From CAZJDV01 sp964544865 (GTDB lineage Bacteria > Chloroflexota > Dehalococcoidia > Lucifugimonadales > CAJWER01), in the NCBI GenBank assembly GCA_964544865.1, contig CAZJDV010000045.1, forward strand, positions 1-20,078: a stretch of DNA of 20,078 bases, read 5' to 3'. A program made the position numbers and the translations under genes. Numbering within the stretch: position 1 is the stretch's first letter; each line of letters starts with the position of its first letter. This document shows positions 1 through 7,191 of the stretch, piece by piece. The notes beneath the pieces are model-generated. The model was given only the letters and a program-made list of their open reading frames with translations, searched no databases and had not been told where the DNA came from.

Positions 1-392
1 AGGACCTGCTTGCTGAGCGACAACGGTTAAGGCTATGTCTCCCGAGCCTTCAATGGCTACCTGCACCTGGTGGGAATCAGGCACATCCTGGCGGCACCAT
101 ACCACCCTCAGACCAACGGCAAGCTGGAGCGCTATCACCAGAGCATCAAGCGGGACGTCAACCAGATCCCCTACGAGATGCCGTCCGATCTCGAGGTAGC
201 CATCGCAGCCTTTGTGACCTACTACAACTACTCGCGCTATCACATGCGCTGGGTAATGTCACAACGGCTGACGTGCTCAACGAAAGGCGGGGGCAGATCC
301 TCCAACGGAGAAAGGAGGTCCAGCTACAGACGATCGACAGGCGCAGACGCTACAACCGGACCGTCAGAGAGTTCGCCTTCTCCTCTTCATAA
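1..392 (+). pseudogene. 3' remnant of a DDE (rve-type) integrase/transposase
   Basis: This is the C-terminal half of a retroviral-type integrase core, as found in IS3-like transposases; the 5' end lies outside the window. Frame 1 reads LLSDNG, then a TAA stop at 28-30, then GYVSRAFNGYLHLVGIRH and the motif YHPQTNGKLERYH. The Asp of SDNG is the second catalytic acid and the Glu of GKLERYH the third. After YYNYSRYH (near 244) the reading moves to another frame, ALGNVTTADVLNERRGQILQ and on to a TAA at 390-392, which is the expected tail of this family. The gene therefore carries one nonsense codon and one frameshift and cannot encode a working transposase. Terminal inverted repeats were not found. 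The family call is firm; the exact IS group is not. Confidence 0.85.
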
Positions 393-763
393 CAACAATT
401 CTTCTCGGGTCCCGATCTGTCCCACTTTTGCTGATTGACAACACCCAAAGTCGGCGAGGCGGAATCCCCCCTGAAAGTGCGATTAAAAAGCTGTGTCCGG
501 CTAATCGCCCCCCCTCCGCTCGCCATTTACGAACCGCATCCTTAGGGAGCCGCGTTCATGCCCGCCGACGCGAATCCCGTCGCGCCGGGCGTCCCATCCG
601 CCGGTCAACTCCCCATCGCATCCCCGTCGTCGATCGAGGTCGGTCGGTCGAAACTAGGTCGCCGGATGCGCGCGCCTCCGGCGAATTGTACAATTGCACG
701 GTTGAGGACCGTTTGGCCAGGTGACAACCGTGCCGGACGAGACCGCAGGACCAGGAGGCACCA
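393..763. other. Intergenic stretch before the aminotransferase gene
   Basis: These 371 bases separate the transposase remnant from the aminotransferase gene. Short open frames exist on both strands, but none gives a recognisable or natural-looking protein. The only structured element noticed is the 12-bp palindrome at 684-695, with a small inverted repeat (acggt/accgt, 698-712) beside it. Confidence 0.5.
684..695. promoter_or_regulatory. 12-bp perfect palindrome, candidate operator
   Basis: AATTGTACAATT is a perfect palindrome about 70 bases upstream of the aminotransferase start at 764. Its TTGTACAA core resembles the TTGT-N-ACAA type of half-site arrangement bound by many GntR-family repressors of catabolic genes. 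It is AT-rich within a GC-rich surrounding. No GntR gene is visible in the window, and no convincing -35/-10 pair was found around it, so the operator role is inference. Confidence 0.35.
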
Positions 764-2025
764 GTGCACGAGAGTAGAACCGTCGAGCTCGCTAGCAAGT
801 GGGCGGACGTAGACGTTCGCGGCCTGCTAGCCGGCTCCGCGTTGGCCGTCGGCGCGGGCACACCGACAGACGCGGGCGTTTCGTGGCTGCTGCCAGCACA
901 GGCGGAGCGCCCGATCGTCATGGCGGGCGGCATTCCGGACCCGGCTACCCTCCCGGTCCGAGAGCTCCAGGAGGCGTTCACCAGGGCGCTGGAGAGCTCG
1001 CCGGTAGAGACGCTGCGCTACGGGGGGGGCTCGGCTACGAAGGGTTGCGCGAGGCGCTGGCCGAGCGGTATAGCCGGCTGGACGGTGCGAAGCTCACGTT
1101 GGACAACTTCATCATCGGCAACGGCAGCGCCGGCGCCATCGGCAACATCTGCGACGCGTTTCTGGAGCCGGGAGACGTAGTGATCGTGGAGTCACCCACA
1201 TTCTCCGGATCGATTTGCACCATTCGAGGGCACATGGCCGAGGTGGTCTCGGTGGCGATGGACGAGGATGGCGTACAACTGGACCTCGTTGCGAGAGAGA
1301 TCGAAAAGGCCGGTACGGCCGGCAAACGGGTCAAGTTTCTCTACACGGTGGCGGACTTCCACAATCCGACCGGCACGACGATTTCGCTGGACCGCAGGAA
1401 GGGGCTGCTTGAGCTATGCGCCGAGCACGGGGTGCTGCTCGTGGAAGACGCCGCGTACGCCGAGATCTACTATGAAGACGAGCCGCCGTCGCTGTATGGA
1501 CTGGCAGCCGGACAGGGGATACTCAAGGTCGGCACCTTCAGCAAGCCCATCGCGACGGGTCTGCGCGTCGGCTGGGTGCAAGCAAGAGAGGACTTCGTCA
1601 CGGCCCTGAGCCAGGTCAAGTTCGACATGGGGAGCAGCCCGATACTGCTCAGAGCCCTCGCCGACTACGTCGGGTCGGGGAAGCTGGACAGTCACCTGGA
1701 GATGATGAGGCCGATATACGCCGCCAAATGCGACGCTCTATGCCAGGGTCTCGAAGAGCACTGCACGGACCTGGTCAGCTTCGTCAAACCTGGAGGCAGA
1801 TTCTTCCTGTGGCTGGAGTGCATCGGCGCCAGCGCCGCCGACGTAGCTCGCAGCGCGGCGGAGGTGGGTCTTACTTTCCCGACGGGAGCACTCTTCTACC
1901 TCAACGGAAAAGAGGACGACATGTCTCACATCAGGCTGGCTCTGAGCACCTCGGACGCGGAGCTCCTCCGGGAGGTCGGTCCTCGATTGCGAGCGGCCTT
2001 CGAGCGGTTGCCGGCCGCCAGGTAG
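764..2025 (+). pseudogene. Class I/II PLP-dependent aminotransferase, one frameshift
   Basis: This fold type I aminotransferase resembles the 2-aminoadipate transaminase (LysN)/MocR-catalytic-domain group; its likely role is transfer of an amino group between an amino acid and a 2-oxo acid. The start is GTG 764, with AGGAGG at 753-758 five bases upstream. The first frame (764 to about 1021) gives MAGGIPDPATLPVRELQEAF. The second (from about 1030) gives GYEGLREALAERY to the end. The break lies in a run of eight G at 1022-1029; nine G would restore YGGGLGYEGL. Downstream features are NPTG, the PLP-ring Asp in VEDAAYAEIYYED, and the Schiff-base Lys (codon 1543-1545) in GTFSKPIATGLRVGW. The repaired protein is about 420 residues, normal for the family. 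A homopolymer sequencing error is as likely as a true mutation. The sulfatase follows after 96 bp. Confidence 0.85.
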
Positions 2026-2121
2026 GCGCCATCCAGGATACCCTCGCAGTCTTGGCCGCGGCTTCCTTGGGGCCAAAGAGGCCCTCCGCATATCCAAAGA
2101 CCTCAATGGACGAGGAACACA

Positions 2122-3555
2122 ATGGCGAACAGCCCTAACCTGCTCTTCATATTCAGCGACCGGCAGCGGTACGACACGATGCGCTGCTACGGCAACGACT
2201 GGATCAACACGCCCCATCTCAACGCCCTCTCCGAGCAGAGTTTCGTGTTTCAAAACGCCTATGTCACCCAGGCGGTCTGCGCCCCGGCGCGCTCATCGAT
2301 CATGACCGGGCTCTACCCCCACGCGGCCGGGATGCCCAGGAACAAGCTGGTCATGCGCCAGGACGCCAAGTCCATCGCCGAGATGGTCTCCGGCGACTAT
2401 CTGCGGGCCTATTTCGGCAAATGGCATCTCGGCGACGAGGTGGTCCGCCAGCATGGCTTCGAAGAGTGGATCAGTGTAATGGACCGTCTCTGGGCGGAGT
2501 ACACGAAACCGGAGTACAGCGGACGCCTCACCGACTACCACCAATTCCTGCTCCACAACGGCCTCAAGCCGGACCAGGAGGCGCCTGGCGGCGATATATT
2601 CTCGGACGAGATGCGCTCGGGCCTGCCCGCGGAGTTGCAGATGGCCTCGTTCCTTGCGGGCCGGGCCGCGAGTTTCATCGAGAGCAACAGAGACTGTCCG
2701 TTCATTCTGTACGTCAGCTTTCTGGAGCCTCATCCGCCGTTCAATGGGCCGTACAACGATCTGTACGACCCGGAAGAGCTGCCGGTTGAGCCGACTTTCC
2801 TGAAGAAGCCGGAGGGTGCATCGCTGTTCAACCGCGTAAGGGCCGACTTTTTCATGCAGTCCGAGTTCGACGGGCACGACCTGAGCACCGAGGCCGGGTG
2901 GCGGCGTCTTCGCGCCAACTACCTGGGCAACATCACGCTGGTCGACGACGCTGTGGGCAAGATCGTCGGCACCCTCGACGGCGCGGGTCTGGCGGATAAC
3001 ACAATCGTCGTGTTCACCAGCGAGCACGGCGATCTGGTGGGCACCCACGCGATGCTCGAGATGCGGACCTTCTACGAAGAGGCGGCTAGGGCGCCGCTGA
3101 TGATGCGCATCCCCTGGCAGGCCCGGCAGCAGACGGACATCGGCGGCAACTTCAGCCAGATAGACCTCGTGCCTACGCTGCTGGAGTTTCTCGGCGAGCC
3201 CATCCCGGACCACCTCCAGGGAGAGAGCCGCGCCGCCGTCCTTCGGGGACAGGCGACGCTCGACGGGAACGATGTCTTCATGGAGCACAATGGTATCGGC
3301 GACCGGGACCTGGGCAATCCCTCGATGAACCTCATGGGCACGCTACCTTGGCGTTCGGTCGTAACCGCCGACAGATGGAAACTCAACCTGTGCGCCGGTG
3401 ACCAGTGCGAGCTGTTCGACCTGAACACCGATCCGTACGAAGAGCGAAATCTGTTCAACGACCCTGCGCAGAAGGACCGTATCCGCGAAATGGCGGCGCG
3501 TGTCCGGCTATGGCAATATCGCACTGGAGACAGCGCCCCGCTGCCCGCGGTGTAG
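2122..3555 (+). CDS. Sulfatase (Cys-type, arylsulfatase/choline-sulfatase-like)
   Basis: This hydrolase is predicted to cleave sulfate esters. It starts at ATG 2122 behind a GACGAGGA-type ribosome site and runs 477 residues, normal for the family. Residues 6-25 contain NLLFIFSDRQRYD, the N-terminal metal-binding Asp region (many relatives have DQQRYD). CAPAR at 53-57 fits the C-x-P-x-R consensus, in which Cys53 is converted to formylglycine, so an FGE-type maturase must be encoded elsewhere. FGKWHLGD and TSEHGDLVGTHAMLEMRTFYEE (about 300-320) supply the Lys, Asp/His and second metal-site residues. The C-terminus (CELFDLNTDPYEERNL) is the usual sulfatase ending. No signal peptide is visible, suggesting a cytoplasmic enzyme acting on imported small sulfated compounds. 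The substrate cannot be told from sequence. Confidence 0.93.
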   Translation: MANSPNLLFIFSDRQRYDTMRCYGNDWINTPHLNALSEQSFVFQNAYVTQAVCAPARSSIMTGLYPHAAGMPRNKLVMRQDAKSIAEMVSGDYLRAYFGKWHLGDEVVRQHGFEEWISVMDRLWAEYTKPEYSGRLTDYHQFLLHNGLKPDQEAPGGDIFSDEMRSGLPAELQMASFLAGRAASFIESNRDCPFILYVSFLEPHPPFNGPYNDLYDPEELPVEPTFLKKPEGASLFNRVRADFFMQSEFDGHDLSTEAGWRRLRANYLGNITLVDDAVGKIVGTLDGAGLADNTIVVFTSEHGDLVGTHAMLEMRTFYEEAARAPLMMRIPWQARQQTDIGGNFSQIDLVPTLLEFLGEPIPDHLQGESRAAVLRGQATLDGNDVFMEHNGIGDRDLGNPSMNLMGTLPWRSVVTADRWKLNLCAGDQCELFDLNTDPYEERNLFNDPAQKDRIREMAARVRLWQYRTGDSAPLPAV

Positions 3556-3637
3556 CGAATCGGGCGTTCATTCGAACACGCCTGCCCTCACCAAATAGGA
3601 ACCCCGCCGCCGCGGACACACGCCGCTCGAAGGTGTG

Positions 3638-3667
3638 TTGACACTCGTCGCGCCCGCCTCATAGAAT
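3638..3667 (+). promoter_or_regulatory. Sigma-70-type promoter upstream of the SelA-fold PLP gene
   Basis: TTGACA (3638-3643) matches the -35 consensus exactly. An 18-bp spacer follows, then TAGAAT (3662-3667), five of six bases of the -10 consensus. The predicted transcription start is near 3674, between the sulfatase stop (3555) and the next gene, so the PLP gene probably has its own promoter rather than relying on read-through. Confidence 0.6.
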
Positions 3668-3682
3668 CACTGTGCGAAACCA

Positions 3683-4864
3683 TTGCGGCCCCGGCAACAG
3701 GAGAACACAACGACGCATTCAACAGATCCAGATTGGGGCGGCATCTACAAAGAGCTGGGAGCAAGGCCGATCATCAACGCCATCGGCAGCGTGACGATGC
3801 TTGGGGGCTCGACGCCTTCCCCCGAGATCAGAGAGGCGATGGACCGGGCCAACGGCGCCTATGTTCCCCTCATGGAGTTGCAAGAAAGCGCTGGTGCTGC
3901 CATCGCGAGAATGGTCAACGCCCCGGCCGCCTATATTACTAGCGGCGCGGGCTCAGCCCTGACCCTGGCCGCCGCCGCGGTGATGGCCGGCGACGACGAC
4001 GACAAGATCGAGCGGCTTCCGGACACGACCGGCATGAAGAACGAGATCCTGATCCAGACCAGGCAGCGCTACTGGTACGATCGCTGCCTGGAGGCGGCGG
4101 GCGCCACACTGGTGAACTTCGGGTCGGACGATGAGACCACGGCGAGGGACCTCGAGAGGGCGATAGGGCCCCGCACCGCCGCCGTCCACTACTTCGCCGT
4201 CGAGCAGACCCACGACCCCCATGCCCTGACGCTGGAGAAGACCATCGAGGTCGCCCGCGCCCACGGCGTTCCAGTACTGGTGGACGCGGCCGGGCAGGTC
4301 TATCCGCTGGAGAACATAGGCAAGTACGTTAGAATGGGAGCGGACTTCCAGTGCGTCGCCGCGAAGTACATCGGCGCCCCACAGTCAACCGGCTATGCCC
4401 TCGGCACCGAGGAGATGATCTCCAAACTCGCGCTTCAGTCCTTCGCCAGCTACGAGGGCCGTCTGGTCCGCGGCATTGGACGGCCCCACAAAGTGGACCG
4501 GCAGGAGATGGTCGGCGCGGTGGCGGCGATCAGACGCTGGATGGCCCTGAATCACGAGGAGCGTCTGGACGACGCCGAGAGGAGGAGCGGGACGATCCTC
4601 GTCCCGCTCAAGGGGATTCCCGGCCTCAGAGTCGAGCTAATGGCCAACGTCATCGGGCACCTGCCTTTTGGGCTGAGGCTCGATATCGACCCTGCGGTGG
4701 CCGGAATGACCGTCCACGACATCGTCGACAGTCTCAAGAGAGGCGACCCGCCCGTGTGGACCAGGGTCCGGGCGGGAGAAGACTGGATAATGGTCCACGT
4801 ATTCGGTCTAAATGAGGGCGAGGACAAGATCGTGGGCGAACGTATCGCCGCCCTGTTCGACTAG
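3683..4864 (+). CDS. SelA/DgaE-fold PLP-dependent lyase or transferase
   Basis: This protein belongs to the aminotransferase class-V-fold family that includes SelA (selenocysteine synthase) and D-glucosaminate-6-phosphate ammonia-lyase. Family motifs run in order: YKELGARPIINAIGSVTMLGG, PLMELQESAGAAIARM, YITSGAGSALTLAAAA, VLVDAAGQVYPLENI (PLP-ring Asp) and CVAAKYIGAPQSTG, whose Lys (codon 4364-4366, about residue 228) is the predicted Schiff-base lysine. The length is normal. No SelB/SelC context exists, so an amino-acid or amino-sugar lyase is more likely than selenocysteine synthesis. The start is uncertain. TTG 3683 gives 393 residues but has no ribosome site and lies about 9 bases from the predicted transcription start. 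AGGAG at 3699-3703 sits six bases before an in-frame ACG at 3710, where an ATG would be expected. Confidence 0.85.
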   Translation: MRPRQQENTTTHSTDPDWGGIYKELGARPIINAIGSVTMLGGSTPSPEIREAMDRANGAYVPLMELQESAGAAIARMVNAPAAYITSGAGSALTLAAAAVMAGDDDDKIERLPDTTGMKNEILIQTRQRYWYDRCLEAAGATLVNFGSDDETTARDLERAIGPRTAAVHYFAVEQTHDPHALTLEKTIEVARAHGVPVLVDAAGQVYPLENIGKYVRMGADFQCVAAKYIGAPQSTGYALGTEEMISKLALQSFASYEGRLVRGIGRPHKVDRQEMVGAVAAIRRWMALNHEERLDDAERRSGTILVPLKGIPGLRVELMANVIGHLPFGLRLDIDPAVAGMTVHDIVDSLKRGDPPVWTRVRAGEDWIMVHVFGLNEGEDKIVGERIAALFD

Positions 4865-5027
4865 CGCCCAGGTCCGCTCCCCGCTGAGGAAAGGCTAGGT
4901 CCCTCCGAGGCCTGTGAGAGCATGTCGAAGGGGCGTGTCTCACATATTTCTTGATTCGTTTTCTACCCAGACAATAGGTCGCAAACGGGCCGAGAGGGTT
5001 ATCCCATGGCCTGCTGGGAGCACTCAT

Positions 5028-7058
5028 ATGGAGTGGCGACACCTGTTCACGCCTCTGCAGATTGGGCCGGTTACTGTCAAGAACCGCCTGGGATTCGCCC
5101 CCAACTGCCCGGTTGGAGACGGCTCGCTCACCACCGGAGTTTTCGGCGAGGACTCCGTCTACTACTACGCGGAACGGGCCAAGGGTGGACAGGGGCTCGT
5201 ATACATCGGAAACACCCGCGTCTCGAAAACTACTCCCTACTACCCATTTGCCGACCCGCAGTTGTTCGACGACCGGAACATCCCGTGGATCCAGAGGATC
5301 GCCCGGGAGGTCCACGGGCACGACTCGCGGCTGTTCCTTCAGCTCTTCTATACGTCGTGGGGCCGCACCACCCAGCCACAGCAGAGCGGACAGTACGGTG
5401 ACTACTACGCCGACTTGACCATTCCCGCGCCTTCGGCCACCAGCAACGCGGCCCTTGGCGTGCATCTGCGCGAGGCCGGCGTAGAGGAGATGGAGCGCAT
5501 CAACGATGAGTATGCGGAGGCCGCCGCCAGGGCTGTTGAGGGCGGCGTCGACGGCGTCGAGGTCAGTGCCCACCACCTGATGCTCCACGCCCAATTCCTA
5601 ACCCGCGCCCACAACAGACGGACAGACCGGTATGGCGGGTCGATGGAGAACAGGACGCGATTCCTCATCGAACTGCTGAACAAGGTGCGGGGCGCCATCG
5701 GCGACGGCGTGGCCCTGGGCTATCGCATCAACAGCCACTACGAGATACCCGGCGACCTCACCGTCGCCGAGATGCAAGAAATCGTCGAGCATGTAAACGC
5801 ACGCACCAAAGTGGACTATATCAGCGTCTCAATGGGCGGACCCGGAGTGTCCCAATCCTCCATGTCCTCACCCTTGGGCGTGCGGAAGCCGGGCTACCAG
5901 ATGCCCTTCACGGCGAAGATCAGGGAGGTGGCGGCCGTGCCCGTATTCGGCGTGGGCAGCATCGTTAGTCCATACCAGGCGGAGGACGCGCTCGCCAGGG
6001 GGCAGTGCGACCTGATCCTGATGGCGCGCCAGCTCTTCGCGGACCCGGAGTTCGCCAACAAGGCCCTCGAAGGACGCCCCGACGAGATCCGCCCCTGCGT
6101 GAGAATCGACTACTGCGCGACCAGGCCCCCGTTCCGGCCCGCCTGCTTCCAGAACGTGGCCCACGGGCGGGAGAAGGACTGGGGCATCGGCACCCTGAAG
6201 CGCGCGCCGGAGCCCAGAGGCGTCCTGGTAATCGGTGGCGGGCCCGCGGGCATGGAGACGGCGCGCGTGGTGGCGGAGCGAGGCCACCAGGTGTTCCTCT
6301 ACGAGATGACGGATGGCCTGGGAGGCCGGCTGCGGCTCCAGGCCCGCCTGCCCCATCAGGACGAGCTCGGCAATTCGACCGCGTGGTTCGAGCACGAGCT
6401 AAGGCGGCTGGGTGTCCAGGTGCTGCTCGGCGGGGAGGTCACGCCCAAGAACCTGGGAGGCATCCTGAAGGAGCAGGCCCCGGACGTCGTCGTGGTGGCC
6501 ACCGGGTCACGCTCCGCACCCGGCGGCTTCAACGTGCCTCTGGCCAGACAGGTCGAGGGCTGGGACAGCGAGACGGTGTTCACCTACGAAGACGTCGTGG
6601 CAGGCGGCGGGCCGCGCGGGGGCAAGGTCATCGTGTTCGACGACTTCTCCGACGAGCTGGCGCCCGGCCTCGCCTTGTTGCTGGCGCCGGATGTCGACGA
6701 AGTAGCGCTTGTCACCCCGTACGCGAGCATACTCTCGGAGCCCCACACCATGCCGGAGCATCGCGATATCCAGATGGAGCGTCTAATTCATGGCAAGAAC
6801 ATTCGGATATTGACCGACACCTTGGTCAAGGATGTTCGAGACAGTGTTGTGACGCTCGTAAACCGCGTCACGAGAGAGGAGCGAGTGGAGGAAGTAGTGG
6901 ATGGCGTGGTGCTGCTCACACACTTCAAGTCGAACGACTCGCTGTTCCCCTTGGTGAAGTCCCAGGTACCGGAGGCGCACCTCATTGGGGACGCCCTCGG
7001 CTACGGGCCGACCCACGACGCAGTCCTTGAAGGACACAGGTTGGGCCGCGCGCTGTGA
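5028..7058 (+). CDS. NADH:flavin oxidoreductase, OYE-FAD fusion (TMADH/FadH-like)
   Basis: This two-part flavoenzyme of about 676 residues resembles trimethylamine/histamine dehydrogenase and 2,4-dienoyl-CoA reductase. I chose ATG 5028 because GGAG lies seven bases upstream and the product then begins MEWRHLFTPLQIGPVTVKNR, the usual OYE start; an in-frame extension to 4914 exists but looks non-coding. Residues 1-350 form the FMN TIM barrel, with RTDRYGGSMENRTRF and GVGSIVSPYQAEDAL. The Fe-S region follows: CVRIDYCATRPPFRPAC (Cys357, 363 and 373, with Ile at 360). A Rossmann FAD site, VLVIGGGPAGMETA, comes next, then a second nucleotide-binding-like domain (GKVIVFDDFSDELAPGLALL) with the degenerate form seen in TMADH relatives. 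Probable role: oxidation of amines or reduction of enoyl/enone compounds. The substrate is unknown. Confidence 0.9.
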   Translation: MEWRHLFTPLQIGPVTVKNRLGFAPNCPVGDGSLTTGVFGEDSVYYYAERAKGGQGLVYIGNTRVSKTTPYYPFADPQLFDDRNIPWIQRIAREVHGHDSRLFLQLFYTSWGRTTQPQQSGQYGDYYADLTIPAPSATSNAALGVHLREAGVEEMERINDEYAEAAARAVEGGVDGVEVSAHHLMLHAQFLTRAHNRRTDRYGGSMENRTRFLIELLNKVRGAIGDGVALGYRINSHYEIPGDLTVAEMQEIVEHVNARTKVDYISVSMGGPGVSQSSMSSPLGVRKPGYQMPFTAKIREVAAVPVFGVGSIVSPYQAEDALARGQCDLILMARQLFADPEFANKALEGRPDEIRPCVRIDYCATRPPFRPACFQNVAHGREKDWGIGTLKRAPEPRGVLVIGGGPAGMETARVVAERGHQVFLYEMTDGLGGRLRLQARLPHQDELGNSTAWFEHELRRLGVQVLLGGEVTPKNLGGILKEQAPDVVVVATGSRSAPGGFNVPLARQVEGWDSETVFTYEDVVAGGGPRGGKVIVFDDFSDELAPGLALLLAPDVDEVALVTPYASILSEPHTMPEHRDIQMERLIHGKNIRILTDTLVKDVRDSVVTLVNRVTREERVEEVVDGVVLLTHFKSNDSLFPLVKSQVPEAHLIGDALGYGPTHDAVLEGHRLGRAL

Positions 7059-7191
7059 CCAGGACACAGATCGGCTCTGGCAGGCATGACCCCGCCACGC
7101 ATGGGCGTCGGTCGCCTGTCCCGGTCACGCCGGAATGCCCGGTGCTCCCGGCCTTGGGGCCGGCGCGAATCACTGCAACAAGGAGCAGCCA

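Noticed and set aside
2293..3288. 331-codon open frame on the minus strand, antisense to the sulfatase
   Set aside because: It is Arg/Val/His-rich with no recognisable motif and lies wholly within a well-supported sulfatase; typical of antisense shadows in GC-rich DNA.
3683..4864. Selenocysteine synthase (SelA) proper
   Set aside because: Fold and PLP motif match the SelA family, but the sequence fits its lyase relatives better and there is no selB, selC or selD context.
4914..5027. In-frame N-terminal extension of the OYE-family protein
   Set aside because: The extension has no family similarity, and ATG 5028 has its own GGAG site and yields the standard OYE N-terminus.
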